DNA from: Erodium maritimum
Taxonomy: Eukaryota > Streptophyta > Magnoliopsida > Geraniales > Geraniaceae
Length of the DNA stretch: 64,000 nucleotides
Assembly: GCA_963921825.1 (NCBI GenBank)
Contig: OY997594.1
Location: 16,249,001 to 16,313,000, forward strand
Direction: 5' to 3'
Position numbers and translations under genes: made by a program. Shown here in pieces: positions 22,107-34,600 of this stretch. Within the stretch, counting starts at the first letter, position 1, and every line of letters begins with the position of its first letter. A model generated the notes under the pieces. It saw only the letters and a program-made list of their open reading frames with translations, made no database searches and was not told the DNA's origin.

Positions 22107-23147
22107 ATAATAAGGAAGGATAGTTGGGGACTTGAAAGGAGAAAGTGTTTAAAACTTTCTCTTTAAGTGTAGTTGTTACCATTAGCTAGTTAATGGTTTA
22201 CTACAAACAATTGTTCTAATCACTATCTAGGAGTTTATCATTAGTTTTTTTTTATAAAAATAAGAAATAGTTATCATTAATCATGGGAAAAAGTTATTAC
22301 AATGACCAATACCCTTAAAAGGATAGCGATTCAATAACTCTCAGAAACGAACCGTTCCAACAGTACCTGGTTATAGTACTCGTAACTTATACAAAAAGTA
22401 AACTAAAACAGAAAAGTAATCCAAAACTAAAACAAAATTTAAAACCAAAAATAGAACAGAAAATAAAACCAAAGGGTGTCAACTGCTAGAAACAGTTCAA
22501 GGTAGGCCTTAAACACTGCTTGGTCCCTATTCTCCAAGAACTCATTTTGAATGAGCTACCAAACTTGAACCTGACAGGTTGGCTGGGAGTGGCGGTATGA
22601 TTCAGGGATCCCTCCCGGTAAAAATCGATGAACCCTTGCTTACTCATTGGACTTGGCGAGGCTGCATAGCAGTACCCGCCCGATTCATCTGATTTTTCCC
22701 GACTATCACGTAGGTCGTGTCCCCGCTCAAGACGTGGGAGGATAACACGGAGAGTACGAGCATCACCGCAACAGGGAGTCGTGAATCATCGCTGATGCAC
22801 CATCCTTCCATTACAGCAACGCCGTATTGCGGATGCCCAGAAGAGAACACCACTACAACAAAGAGCCACGATATGGATGCGTAAAGAAGATATCTACCAT
22901 GAATAGATATGGGAGAAGACTCACGATCGACATCGTAGTGGTTGGAGGCGTACAAGATGACAATTCCATGGTGGCTACGGCGGCTAGGGTTGAGAGCTCT
23001 CAACCCTAGCAGAGCTCCTCTTGGTTACCATTAGTTATTACCACAGCTAGTTAGTGGTTTACCACGAAAAATAGTGTTTACCATTAGTTAGTAGTTTACC
23101 ACTAACTATAATCACTAGCTAGCAATTTATCATCGTGTATGCTCTTA
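22107..23147. mobile_element. Possible second Harbinger-like element with an internal insertion
   Basis: At the right side (23025-23147) the minus strand starts AAGAGCATACACGATGATAAA and contains repeated CTAGCTAGTGRTT-like motifs, as does the Harbinger terminus at 61277. A partial direct copy of this terminus (GTTACCATTAGCTAGTTA...) also occurs at about 22165-22225, so the end appears duplicated around an interior segment of about 800 bp starting with a T-run near 22238. No firm TSD was identified. The 119-codon minus frame at 23003-22644 has no recognised domain. Confidence 0.35.
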
Positions 23148-24170
23148 AATATATTTTAATGTTTTTTCACATGTGTTATTTATACGGGTCATGTATATAT
23201 CATAAAATAATTGACTGAAACAAAAATAATAGTTAAACCTTTACATATACGGTTTAGTTTATAAAATACAAAAGGACAATGTATGGAGTTCTCGCCCTCG
23301 CTCTCTCAAAGCAAAGAGAGTTGGGGTTTGTAGAGATGGCGGAGAATTAGTTTTTAATTAGTGAAATTTTATAGAGGCCTCAATTCAAAAATGAAGTCAG
23401 GGTAGCTTGTAGAAAACAGACTAAAAAAATGTCAAGCTTATGTGCCAAAACGATAAACAACCTAATCAACCTAAATAAAAGCTAACATGGCCTAAATGAT
23501 TAGGCCTAACCACTAGATTTACCATCGATGACTACTAGATTAACCAAAACCTCGCCACAGGTGTTACTAAACCCGAGCTCCCATAACCAGCACTCAAGTC
23601 CCATGGCTAGCACCACAAAACAACGATGAGGTGGAAAGCGTAGAGAAGGCGAGACAAGAGTTGTTGCAGCCCGTTGTAGCTTGAACACTACTGAATGAGG
23701 GGCAACCCACCGGAGGGTCATCACCCGAAAAACCAACGACCCATTAGGAGAGAAATTCATCACACCATAACCCTTCTGAAATAGGATAACAACGTGTTCC
23801 CATAGGCCTGGATCTACAATTTAAGAAAACGGAGGAAGGGAGGACATACTAATCTCTTCGGATCATCCCATCGGGACTACCAAGGTCCTTATGCAAAGGT
23901 TCATATATGCACTAAAAAGGGAAGCCACAACCATCGCCGGGAGAAAAGACTATGTCATCGGAGAATTGAAAGAAAGAGGAAGTCTGGAAATCGAGAACAC
24001 TGGCCGTCGCGACCAAGAGGAGAGGAGGAACAACTCACCCACCACGCCAAAAGTACCATCGAGACGAAGAAAAGTCATCGCTAATGGCCAGCACCAAGAG
24101 TCTAGTGCGCTAAAGCTCAAAACCGACCATAAATCTTACCACGTAGAGATTGGTGAGTGATTGGGGTGGG
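23148..24170. other. Unassigned region left of the L1 nest
   Basis: No supported gene. A plus frame at 23891-24160 (89 codons, charged) and a minus frame at 23763-23506 have no recognised family. A short direct duplication containing ACCACGT(A/C)GAGATTGG lies near 24140 and 24195. The L1 coding remnant becomes recognisable only to the right of about 24250, so part of this stretch may be its decayed 3' end or a later insertion. Confidence 0.35.
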
Positions 24171-26523
24171 AGGTAGGCGACATAAATCTAACCACGTCGA
24201 GATTGGGGAGTGATTGGTGAGTGATTGCCGTAGAATCTTGTCCAGGATGTATTCTAGACTTTGCTTCCTACTGCGCCCTATCAGATTTAGAACCCCTAGA
24301 TAACGGGATGGTGTCTGGAGCTCTGGAATACCAGTAGACGTACTCCTTCTCCTCTAGCATCGACATGGGTGTTAGTATTGAAGAACATAGACGATTTTTG
24401 TATATTTACCACCTGTCTAGATGCTTCCTCGAACATTCTGAGGTAGTTTCTCACTCTTCCCATTTATAACCGTGATACCTTGCAAAACACATAACAGTCG
24501 TCTCCGAAAAATAAATGGGTAACTGGTGGTGCTAAAGTCTCAATACTCACTCCGTGTATGAGACCCCTCCTCTCTGCGGCCTGGAGAAGACGAGCCAATC
24601 CTTCCATGCAAAAGAGAAACATATACGGTGATAGAGGGTCCCCTTAACGAATGCCCCTTTTTGGTTGTACAAACCCCGCCTGACGGCCTCTTGCCACTAT
24701 GTTATAGGTGACTGAGTAGGTACACTGACGCAATAAAGAGATCAAGTCCTCCCGGAATCCGAAAGCCCTCATCATATCCCAAAGGAATCCCCATTCAAAT
24801 TTGTCATAAGCATTGCTCATATCCAACTTCAGAGCTACGCAACCCTCTTGACCCTTTCTCTTATTCTTCATAAAGTGTAAGGTTTCGAAAGACAAAATTA
24901 TATTGTCCTTTATTGACCTTCCTAGAACGAAAGCTCCTTGGGTTGACGAGATGATTCCATCCAGAGTAAGTTTCAGACGATTGGCTACTACCTTTGACAA
25001 TTTTATAGAGAACATTGCACAATGCAATGGGTCGGAGATCCTTAATGCTCATCGGTGTCTCCACCTTCGGGATGAGGACTAACATCATCTGATTGAGAGA
25101 AGGCGGGACCTCCCCTCCTTCAAAAATATGTTGGACACAGGCTGTGACATCCTTTCCGATCGTGGCCCAGTATTTTTGATAGAAGAAAGGGTTAAGCCCG
25201 TCCGGTCCCATTGAAAAGATGGCATCTCTTACCTCTTCTGACGTGACTGGGGCTAGCAAAGCATCATTCTGGCTTTCACTATTTTTTTCTCAAATTGAGG
25301 TAACCAGGAGGCCGGCGATCTATCTGATTTTTTCGATAATGTTTTATAAAACGAGAGAATGTGCTCCGCCAACCCCGTATCCCAGGTCAACACCATAGCA
25401 TCTACGTCTTTCTGCTTTGTCGCTTTGTTTATTTTCCTCGTTTGAGAGGCGGAAGCTTGAAAGAAATTGGTGTTGCGATCTCCTTCTATCACCAGTACTG
25501 CTTAGCTCTCTATCTGTAGAAAGCTCCTTTCTATCTAGCACTGAATTATACTGAATTTGTAAGGCTCTATGTTTACGGATACTCGTACGATCGTCCTTTC
25601 CATTCAGCCATAAGATATCTCTTTCGTATCTAAATATCTTTCGAGAGAGAGCATTATAAACCTCCCTTCCCCATTTGTCCAATGCCTCACCCGTTTTTTT
25701 TTTTTTTTCTCTAGGATTGGTCGGTTGTCTGGACCCCCCCCCCCCCCCACGTGTTTTGGATCAAATGACCACATTATGGATCTTCTACCCAGATGTTCTC
25801 AAAGTGGAAGTGTCGCGAGCTCGTTGGTTCTAGTCTTCTTTCTTTTTTGAACATGGTTAGCAAGTGATTCGAGGTGGAAATACCCATATTTTCTAAATGT
25901 GCTTGAGGTCACCTGAGATTTAGCCCTAGGGAAATGATGGCTCTATCTAACTGGACTTCCATCCTTGTGGCCAGTTCACTACCACTGAGCCAAGTGTACT
26001 CATACCCCTGAAGTGGGACGCCGAGTAATGCCAGATCAATTAAAACCTCCCTAAACGAAGTCACGAGTGCTTCGGGTTATCGGTTACCTCTTATCTTTTC
26101 CCTTTGATGGAGTATACCATTGAAGTCTCTCATTAGTAACCATTCTTCTCTAGGTACCCGTGTTTCCCCTAGCGACCTGAGTAGGGCCCAAGTTGTCACC
26201 CTGATTTCTCTGTTAGCCTCTCCATAAATCCCTGAAAACCTGAATGCCTCGACACTTGTCCCGCTAATTACAACATCAATAAACCGATGTCCCGATTCTC
26301 TTACTAGGACTTGTACCTCATTTATCCATAAGAGCATGAGCCCACCCTGATGTCCTATAGCCGGAACCTCGCAGCCCTCTGTCATACCCAGTTCTAATTT
26401 CAACGTCGCCAACCTTCCCTCTTTAGCCAGTGTTTCGCTAAGGAAAATGATTTGGGGTTTCTGTCGTCGGATTACCCTCCTTATAGGTATTCAACCGAGG
26501 CCAGTTTTCCCAGACCTTTGCAA
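24171..26523 (-). pseudogene. Old L1-type LINE ORF2: endonuclease and reverse transcriptase, decayed
   Basis: On the minus strand the ORF2 start is split by a solo LTR: MKMMAW (about 31165-31148) joins WNCKGLGK at about 26527. APE endonuclease pieces follow (FLSETLAKEGRL near 26440; GGLMLLW and MRDFNGILHQREK at 26412-26077). Next come the pre-RT region (GDRNTNFF, 25492-25253) and RT: GPDGLNPFFYQKYW, LVLIPKVETP, LRPIALCNVLYKIV (25259-24990), STQGAFVLGRSIKDNI, ALKLDMSNAYDKFEW (25027-24780), RGIR-stop-GDPLSP at 24646, and FFGDDC replacing the catalytic YADD near 24500. Several stops and frameshifts and a missing 3' end show it is dead. The usual NKAPG before GPDG is deleted. Confidence 0.88.
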
Positions 26524-27254
26524 TTCCATGAAGGATTCTAGGGTGCCAAAAACGCAGCGGAAATTATAAAATCCCTAGAAATCCCTTAGGATCCATGTAA
26601 TTCAGAATAAACCGACAAACGAAAAATTAAATAGAGATTACCTCTTGTAGTTTCGAGCCTGGTTCGAGACAGGGACCAAGTGCACTCTGATGGTTTGACG
26701 AAGTCGAGACGTCTTCAAAAGAATCCGTCCGCTTCAGCTATCCACACCAACAATCTCTTCCCAAAACCTCTCGTGTGCTAGCACCAAAAATCAGAACTTT
26801 TCTCTCAGTTTCTTCTTTCTCTTTCTCTGGTTTTTCTCTCTCGTTTTTCCATACCCCCACTATCAGAAAACGTAACCCCTATATCTGATTTCATAAATCA
26901 AAAGTGGGTTACGAAATCATATACGTGGAGATATTTTAAGATGAGTGGAATTCAAAAATAACTTATTTGAATTTCTAAAATTGAAATAATTATTAATTGA
27001 ATTATTCCAAAGTAAATTTATTCCAAAGTTTTATTCCAAATAAATATAATGTATATAGGTTTTATTCCAAAGTTTAATCTGAAATAAATACTTATATATA
27101 TAAATTTATTTCATTTGTCTTCCTAATATAATCTAATTATATATTTTTTTGATAAATGATGGTTTTATTCAATAATGCTTTGGAATTACATATTACAAAG
27201 CATGGGGAAAAAACTCAAATAACCTTCTAAAGATAAAAACAACCCAAAAAGAAA

Positions 27255-28409
27255 TCATCGCCTAGCAGCCATAACCAAACAAAAGGAAGGGGAGGTTAGC
27301 CAAGTAGAAAAGCTAGCCCCCTCGAGCAGATCACCAGCCATCTTACTGATGCTAAAACTATGAAGCTGAAGCCTGGAGAAGACTGTGGCAATAGGATCCA
27401 ACTGATGCCTGAAGACTGCAGAGTTACGCTGCAACCAAATGTGCCAGAAACAAAGGTAAGCTACCTTCACCCAAGACTTCCACCAACGACGAATGCCAAG
27501 GCCTTTCCAAATCGAAAGGGAAGAGACACAATCCTCCGGCGTCACCCAAAATATGGACCACCAGTTGTAGACTTTGGACCAGAGCGCCCAAGAATAATCA
27601 CAATGCAGAAAAAGATGAGGGGAGTCCTCAAAATATCTAGCACAGAAGCTACAGAGCATATCCTGAATAGAGATAGGTAGTCCTCGTTCCTCTAAGAAAC
27701 ACTTGGTAGGGACTGCATTATGGGCAAGTAGCCAAACCAACGAACTGTATTTGGGAGGTAACTGCTTGACCCAAAGCAAGCCAGCCCAAAAAACAGGTGC
27801 AGGATCAGAGTCTGTCAAAAGTAGATAAGCAGTAGCAGTGGAAAAACCAGCATCCCTTTGGGACCAAATGACCATATATGGTTCACCGGCCCTGAGACAA
27901 ACTGAGCCCAATAGGGCCATGAACGAGTCCGAGTCTTCACATTCATAGGAGAAAACAAAACGACGACGATATACGATTCTCCAAGCATCATTTTGCCACA
28001 ATTCACCGACCAAAAACGATGCTCTTTCCTGAATCAATAGGTTCCAGAGGGTACGACGTCCCAACATAGAAGTTGGTCCATAGACATTAAGGATAGCAAA
28101 AACAGAGCCACATGGTAAATATAAACCGGACCAAAATAGGGCTGAACCGATCGGCTTGGAAGAAGAGAGACGAAACAAAGAGCTTTTCCACGCAGACAAA
28201 ACTCCTCCAGATGCTCCGTCCAACGGGATAAAACAAAATTCCCAGCCAAGGAATAAACCGTAATCTCTCAGGAAGCTAGATGAGATTTCATCGACCTTTG
28301 TCTCTTGAAGCAGCACAAAGTCGGGCTTAATGGCGAGTAGAACACGCCTTATATCCCTCCTCTTATGAGGAGAGTTTGCTCCTCTCACATTCCATGAGAG
28401 GAGTTTCAT
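27255..28409 (-). CDS. L1 ORF2 deletion derivative: endonuclease N-terminus fused to zf-RVT C-terminus (384 aa)
   Basis: Residues 1 to about 130 are the N-terminal APE-type endonuclease: LLSWNVRGANSPHKRRDIRR, then LLQETKVDE with the metal-binding Glu, then LNVYGPTS. At about residue 130-140 the sequence jumps to the region after the RT, ELWQNDAWRIVYRRRF. It continues with the zf-RVT domain (about 190-300: FSTATAYLLL, LPPKYSSLVWLLAHNAVPT, LCSFCARYFEDSPHLFLHC) to the C-terminal tail. The whole RT (several hundred residues) and part of the endonuclease are missing, yet the frame is open from ATG to the natural stop. An active autonomous role is impossible without RT. Whether the fusion protein is made is unknown. 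Confidence 0.75.
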   Translation of the reverse strand: MKLLSWNVRGANSPHKRRDIRRVLLAIKPDFVLLQETKVDEISSSFLRDYGLFLGWEFCFIPLDGASGGVLSAWKSSLFRLSSSKPIGSALFWSGLYLPCGSVFAILNVYGPTSMLGRRTLWNLLIQERASFLVGELWQNDAWRIVYRRRFVFSYECEDSDSFMALLGSVCLRAGEPYMVIWSQRDAGFSTATAYLLLTDSDPAPVFWAGLLWVKQLPPKYSSLVWLLAHNAVPTKCFLEERGLPISIQDMLCSFCARYFEDSPHLFLHCDYSWALWSKVYNWWSIFWVTPEDCVSSLSIWKGLGIRRWWKSWVKVAYLCFWHIWLQRNSAVFRHQLDPIATVFSRLQLHSFSISKMAGDLLEGASFSTWLTSPSFCLVMAARR

Positions 28410-28523
28410 CTCTCAATTGGAACAACGAGGTGGGGAAGAGGTCACAGGTCGAGCTGTGCCTCCACTAGAGTCCAAATCGTGATCAGAATGGACTTCATAG
28501 TAAATCAGTAAGGTACCTGGAAT

Positions 28524-30076
28524 TTAAACATTGAGGTTTTCGAATTGCTCCTTAACATCACCACCCGAGATAAGGGTTTTGTAGCCCAGCTTCTTCACAT
28601 AATGCCACTTGTTCTGAGCCAGGGGAGGGAGCTTCGATGGGCCGGAGACACAGAACGCTTTCCCTGAGAAGCGAGAACCACGTTTGCTAGATTTGGAAGA
28701 GGTACCGTGCGAATCACACAACGCAGGGCTGACAGGAAGAATGGGCTTGGAGGCCAAAGGGACTACTGATAAGCCCAAATAAGAGTCTGGGACAACCACG
28801 TCATCGCCCTATCCTAAGAAGGAGTCCTCATATCCTTTGAAATCCTGATCCGATAAGGGAGATCGATCCAAATCTTCCAAAGATTTAGAATTCAAATTCG
28901 AATTCGGAGAGTGACAGTCACGCGCCGAAGAGGCTGGACTTGCCGGAGAAGAGGACTCCGACTCCGAGTTCGAGGAGGAAGAAATGGGGCGCGGCTTAGG
29001 CAGTGGAACTAGGCTCGCTGAAATGGGTTCGACCCAAATGTCATAGTTAACTCCCTCCAAAACAAAACAGAGAGATCTGGTGTTTAAATGCTGTGAATTA
29101 TGAACCAGGACGAAGAAACCTTCAAAATCTTTTCTCAATACTTGCAGAACCGTGCCCAAAGCCTCTTCAATTAACATGATATTTTCAAAGTTCCATCCTT
29201 GAATGGGCAGACCAGTAACGGACATCCATTGGAAGAATCCCCCTAATGTGAAAAGCTCTCCGGAAGGGCGGACAATATCGAACCAGGGTGCTAGAACGGA
29301 CCAATCCTAATCAGAATTGGTGGAGGAGATCATAAAAATTCTATGACCAAAACTTTTCAGCTCAAAATGAGTGATCCCTGCAAGTGATAGAGCTCTAGAA
29401 GATTTTCTGTGGAGGAAGAAGAATGTGAAATACCGATCGCACTAGATATTGCCAAATCCTTCAAAACCGTGACTTCGCTGCCAACAATGGATGGAGAAGG
29501 GGCAGTCGGAGCCGGAGAGGCTTGATCGCAAGTAGTAGCTGATACAGGAGCAGGTTTCCAAGTGGATCTGGTTCGCCGGGAATCCAACCAGGCTTGAACG
29601 ACCAAAAGTTTATGCCCAGAGAATTGTTTACCATTTAGGGCTTTTGCCATTTTCAAGCAATCTTCAGAAGAGTCGACGTGAATGAAACCAAAAGGACGGC
29701 CAGCCACGACTGATCTCGTACTGAGATAAATGCCATTTACAGCCCCAAACTCTGAGAAAAGCTTGTATAGCCAAGGTTCCTTAGCAAGCTTTGGAAAATT
29801 GCTGACGAAGAGCTTACAAGGATCGACTGCTCTGCGAATATCAAAGGCCGAAGCAATGGCCGGACCAAGGCGAGCTGGACGCGAGGAGTGAGCGGAAGTT
29901 TCGAACCTGTGAATGAGAGATGCGACCTTAGGGTTAGAAACCCCAAAAGGTAGCCCTAGACTGGCACGATCTCTCTCCGGCGGAGTAGAAACAAAGTGTC
30001 CGGAAATGGTGCTAGAAGCCGGAGTCCAGTCGTCGCTGTCGTCGCCGGAGAAAGAGCCGCCCGAAACCTCTCTCAT
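28524..30076 (-). pseudogene. L1 ORF1: RRM plus DUF4283-like region, one frameshift and stops
   Basis: First part, 30076-29357: N-terminal acidic/Ser-rich region, then an RRM at about residues 85-160 with RNP2-like KLFVSNFP and RNP1-like GRPFGFIHV, helix SSEDCLKMAKALNGKQFSG, then a Ser/Pro-rich tail. After a frame change the second part runs 29225-28809 (VTGLPIQGWNFENIMLI, typical of the DUF4283-like segment of plant L1 ORF1 proteins; Ser-rich linker). A stop follows at 28809, and the same frame continues 28799-28524 to the end. The protein would bind L1 RNA and act in RNP formation. The stops suggest it is inactive in this copy, or that some breaks arose after insertion. Confidence 0.8.
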
Positions 30077-31152
30077 GGTGTATCTTACATACTACAATAT
30101 GTCTAGATGAAAGAATATATTGTTTCAATCACAAACGGTCTCAGATTTTTATGGGTTCAAAAATTAAGAGAATATAATCTAATTATATTAGTAATTAGAA
30201 AACGATAAATGAATGAAATTATATTATATCAAATATAATATAATTATATTCTATAGTTCAACACGATTTTGGGGTTGTTGTTGTGTGTGACCCTGTAGGC
30301 TCATACAACGTTGGCAGTGAGCCCGAAATCCCCGTTTCGTCCACATGTCATAGTTGGCCTCTAGCAAGGCATTATGACTTCCCAAAGTTGTATGAAGATC
30401 GTCAATCCGATTTAACCTTTTACCGTTAATATCTTAATCCCTTTGTCATCAATATCTCGATCGAATATAAGGCATAGGATCGTCATCCTTATTTCATTCG
30501 ATCGTTAGTTTCTTGATCTTAAGTAGACTGCAAGTGATAACTCATTATCGATTTGCATGGCCATGCATTTCTGCAATCTCACTTATCAAGGGGCCCAAAT
30601 GATATCTCTCATATTTACATGAGTGACAAATCCCTTATCAGTCGCTCACATTCCTCACACAGACAATTATGTATACAACAACAATCTTTATTGTTGTCCG
30701 GTCAAAGACAACGTTAAAATGCGTCAAGACACATAACCACCTATGTAGAAATCCATGAGGACTATAAAGTCAAAGGACTTAAGTCATATTACAGTACTGA
30801 GAAATAGTCACGACAGTTCCTATGTAGTATTCTCACAATGGGTCATCCAATACCATTTCCCTAAATGGCATATGATTTGACTCCATATCCAATATGAATG
30901 ATCAGTAAAACATGATCATCAGCCAACATCATACTAGTCTTAGTATATCGGTAAGACCAGAGATCATTAGAATAATACTCTCTTTTTTCTTCTAAGAGTT
31001 TTACTATCAAGTCACACAATTGATGACCTTAGAAAGAGTCGATTATTCATGCAATTAACATTTAACAAAATGATAATGAAAGTGTCAATGTATTAACAAA
31101 TGATAATGTCATACAAGAAAAGATTGGCCTAGGGCATAAAACTAACATTCCA

Positions 31153-31298
31153 TGCCATCATCTTCATGATGTAGGGACTACTAAAGCCACTAAGAACGCT
31201 ACCCTACGATCCCTTTGCACCCGAAAAAACCTGGCACTTCCACCTCCTGGAAAGAACGTGTCTACCCTCGGACACCTTCCTCTCAGGGAGTACTATGT
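31153..31298 (-). pseudogene. ORF1/ORF2 junction of the old L1
   Basis: On the minus strand this segment holds the end of ORF1 (…WKCQVFSGAKGS then stop) and the ORF2 start MKMMAW, which continues at 26528 across the solo LTR. Left and right boundaries are the target sites of the solo LTR (TTCCA) and of the LTR element at 31299 (TATGT). Confidence 0.75.
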
Positions 31299-31626
31299 TG
31301 ATACACTCCAAAATAGAGTGTATGAGAAATGGGGGAAGAAATTAGGGTTTTTTGTGTGTTAGAAAATGAAGAGAGATGGAGAAGAGATAGAGAGAAAGAA
31401 GGAGAAGAGAGTAGTAGTAATTATCAAATGAGGTCTTGCCTGCTATGCTATTCCACGATTGTCTCCTTTGTAGAGAAGAAGACACCAATTACAATGGATA
31501 TGGGCTTGGGTTATGCCTTCCTAACTAATCACTAACAATTCATTAAAATATATAAAAGCCCATAGCCCATTACAATATTGATGTCAACTAACTCTACAAC
31601 CCCATAATCTAAAATGACCCGTAACA
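31299..31626 (-). repeat. 3' LTR of the non-autonomous element
   Basis: 328 bp, TG...CA ended, starting TGATACACTCC on the plus strand and ending GTAACA. Nearly identical to 35065-35393. Confidence 0.93.
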
Positions 31627-34600
31627 TTGCCTTCTCCTTCAAACGATTCTTGTCCTCAAGAATCGGATTCAGGCTATGAAAAACAGAGGAAAATTCAGCA
31701 TAAAAATACATCTTGCGAGTCACAAATTCAATGTCAGGTGCCCTATTTTCCTCTTGCTCCAGCTCTCCATTTGTGATTTCTTCTACTCTCATGTAAGCAT
31801 ACCTTTCCAATTCAGCAGCAAGTTCCATTGAATTTAACCCATAGATGACAGAGAACAACTCAACAAATACTTCTAGAACCATAAACTCCTCATGTTTCAG
31901 AACACAATGCACCTGTAAAACTTTCACTCCTTGTCCTATCTTAAGACAATTTACAATGGCATTTAGTTGAACCTCGATAGCATATGGATCAAGCTGGCAC
32001 CTTAGTGAAGAACAAGTATAAGGAGCAATAAACCAGTCACATTGAAGCCGCCTATGTATAAAGATCCCAAGAACCTGAGAACCATCAATTGTGTCTTCAA
32101 TAATTCTTTCACTTGTTGTAACAGTGGAACAAACTTTATCCAAGAAATCAGGACCCTTTTTGCCAATAACATATGTTCCTTTATCATTGTCTTCGAATAC
32201 TCCCTCTATGATAGGATGTAAGCCATCATTTTCTTTAAGTCCAATATTCTGCAATTGCATTTTCAACCGCTCTAACTTCAAAGTATCCTTTTTTTACGAC
32301 AACCTTTCCCATAAGCCTATTCTCAGAGTAGGTGCATGTTTCTCCATAAGGGTAGTAATTGGTTTCAGGAACTTTGTTGAGATTTGTAATGACCACTGTC
32401 AGTTTAGCAAATCTTTCCACAAGGAGATTCGGACCCCGAAGATCATAAAACATATCACGTGCCTTATTTGCTTCCCTTCCAAGTTTCTTCCCCATATCCA
32501 AAAACCCAAATATATCAGCATGTCACAACTCCAAATACATAGCAAAGACACATTTCTTCTTGCATCCCCCTTGATCAACATAACATCCAATATCACTGGA
32601 CACCCTTAACATTAAAACTATGCCAATAGATGTTCTAATCGCCCCACAAATGTAACTGTCAATAGCACGCATGTTGTGAATATGGACTCCAATTCCTCCC
32701 ACTGAATTGATAATGACAACAAAATGGTTTAAGGTACCATAAATTCCTTCAAGACTATCATTATTCATGCCTATCATGAAACAGCAACCGTCAGTGTCTT
32801 CGAACACCTTCCTATCCCCATGCAAATACATTTTCCCATTAATTTCTTTCTCAAGGCAACACACAAAGAAATTTCCAGATACGACCATTGATGTGTAGCA
32901 ATGAATACCAATAATAATGGAAATTCCAGAACCACCACAATCATATGAAGTCATCACCTTACTTTGATTCATCAGTCTTACTATAATTTTGAACCCCATC
33001 ATTGTTAACAGAAATCGCTCACATTGAAAATAAAATTAAGATATTAAGATAGTACCTTCACATGTTAGCTCTTTATCTAACTTCCTCGATCCTTTATAAT
33101 TTGAATCGCCAATATAGGCTTTTCGTCTCAGTAGCTTCTTGAGAAATGCCCCCTTTTGTGTCACAGACAAGGAAACCTTACACATGCAATTTATGTCACT
33201 GATTCCGTAGCCAATGTGAAACCACCTTGTGAATTGATATATGTTGGAGTGAAGAACATAGATAAAATTTGAAGGAACCTCAAATATTTCCTTCAAAATT
33301 TCTTCGGTATTATCAACCAAGTGCATTACAACAAAAAATTCCAGAAGCCCAACACTTCCCTTGCCCATGACAGTAATGACCAACAACTTAAAAAGCTTAC
33401 TGATCAACAACGAAGCATTCTCTTCTTTAAGATAGTGTGGGAAAAACATATTCGGAATTGAAGCAGAGGTTATGTAACCAGTGCCCTCAACAAGAAGCAA
33501 GAGAGTAGAATATAGGTGATTACGATCTCCATTAATATATGCTTCTTTTTCATTATAGATTGTACTGATAGCCAAATAGCTTGTTTCCAACTCTTTTGAA
33601 GACATGCTTTTCACAAACCTAGAACCGGTGTGTTTGCTCTGAACATGGACCAAACTTTCCCTCCAAGTAACACTTACTGTTTTTTGGACTATAAATAACA
33701 CTGTGTCAACCTCCACAAAAGCTTCCTAACTCAGATTTCGTAATCGAATAAAAGTACATCTAGTCAAGAAGTTATGTAAGAGACCATCCATAAATTTCTG
33801 CTCCTGTAAAGATAAATGAGCCTCCAGTATTTTATTCATAATTTTCAGCAGTGAATTCAAGTTTGGAGTAGAGTCATGTCTATTTAAGTAGAAGCCAAAA
33901 TTACTTCTCGGAGAAAGAACATCATAAATTGGCTTACATACTTCACCAATAGCTAGAAATGAGTTACATGGCCCAAAACCCTTGCCAAAATCATCAAACT
34001 TAGGAATCATTAAAGCTTCAAGATGTGCTACCTCACATATCACTGAACTCAAATACTGCCAGAAGTCATCAACCTTGAAATAGTCCTCATCAATAAATGG
34101 TCGATTCAATCCCTCCAAATAATCTTCCCAAATCAATTCAGCAATTACATGTAATTGGAGTTGACCTTGAAAATGAAAATGATGCTTGACATTGTCTCTA
34201 AAACCCACAGTAACTTCCATCACCATGTCTTTTTCTACTATGCTTTCAAGTATGTAAAACTCCCACAATTTCATGTTCTCATCTACTGCAATTTTACTAG
34301 AAGCACCAGGAGTACCATAACCCAATTGTTCCAATAGAATCTCAACAATATTTACCGACCTTGAGCCCTCAATATCAAAATGTGCATCAGAAATGAAACT
34401 CCAAACAATAGTGAAAATTCCATGTTCTAAAATAAGAGAGGTGCCAACTCCAGTAGGCCAAATAATCATCACCAGACTATTTACAGATGAAACTAACAGC
34501 TGTAATTCAAATTGTATTGGGCATACCATGAAATAGGTCACTGTGGATGACTTGTGCATTTCGTCGAACACCTTGTGTGCATCAAAAACATCTTCATCCA

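Larger units (their letters stand above)
27143..30170 (-). mobile_element. Internally deleted L1 (BNR-like, RRM ORF1), 3.03 kb, 18-bp TSD
   Basis: Flanked by a perfect 18-bp duplication, AATATAATCTAATTATAT (27125-27142 and 30171-30188). The minus strand ends in a short A-run directly next to the duplication. It carries an RRM-containing ORF1 (30076-28524) and a shortened ORF2 (28409-27255) from which the RT has been deleted in frame. The full TSD and A-tail mean the element inserted as a complete retrotransposition event after, or together with, the deletion. RRM-type ORF1 is known from the BNR-type L1 subclade of plants. Confidence 0.92.
26529..31147 (-). mobile_element. Solo LTR (about 1.57 kb) inserted in the old L1, itself split by a younger L1
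   Basis: On the minus strand the LTR starts TGTTAGTTTTATGCC at 31147 and ends CCTAGAATCCTTCA at 26529. It is flanked by a 5-bp duplication TTCCA (26524-26528 and 31148-31152). Removing it restores the ORF2 start of the surrounding L1 (MKMMAWNCKGLGK), which confirms both boundaries. No internal domain remains. Without the nested L1 (27143-30170 plus one 18-bp TSD) it is about 1573 bp. Superfamily not assigned with certainty; copia-like by general appearance. Confidence 0.88.

Noticed and set aside
22644-23003. 119-codon minus ORF with a hydrophobic segment
   Set aside because: No recognisable domain, lies between repeated Harbinger-like end sequences, and no supporting gene structure.
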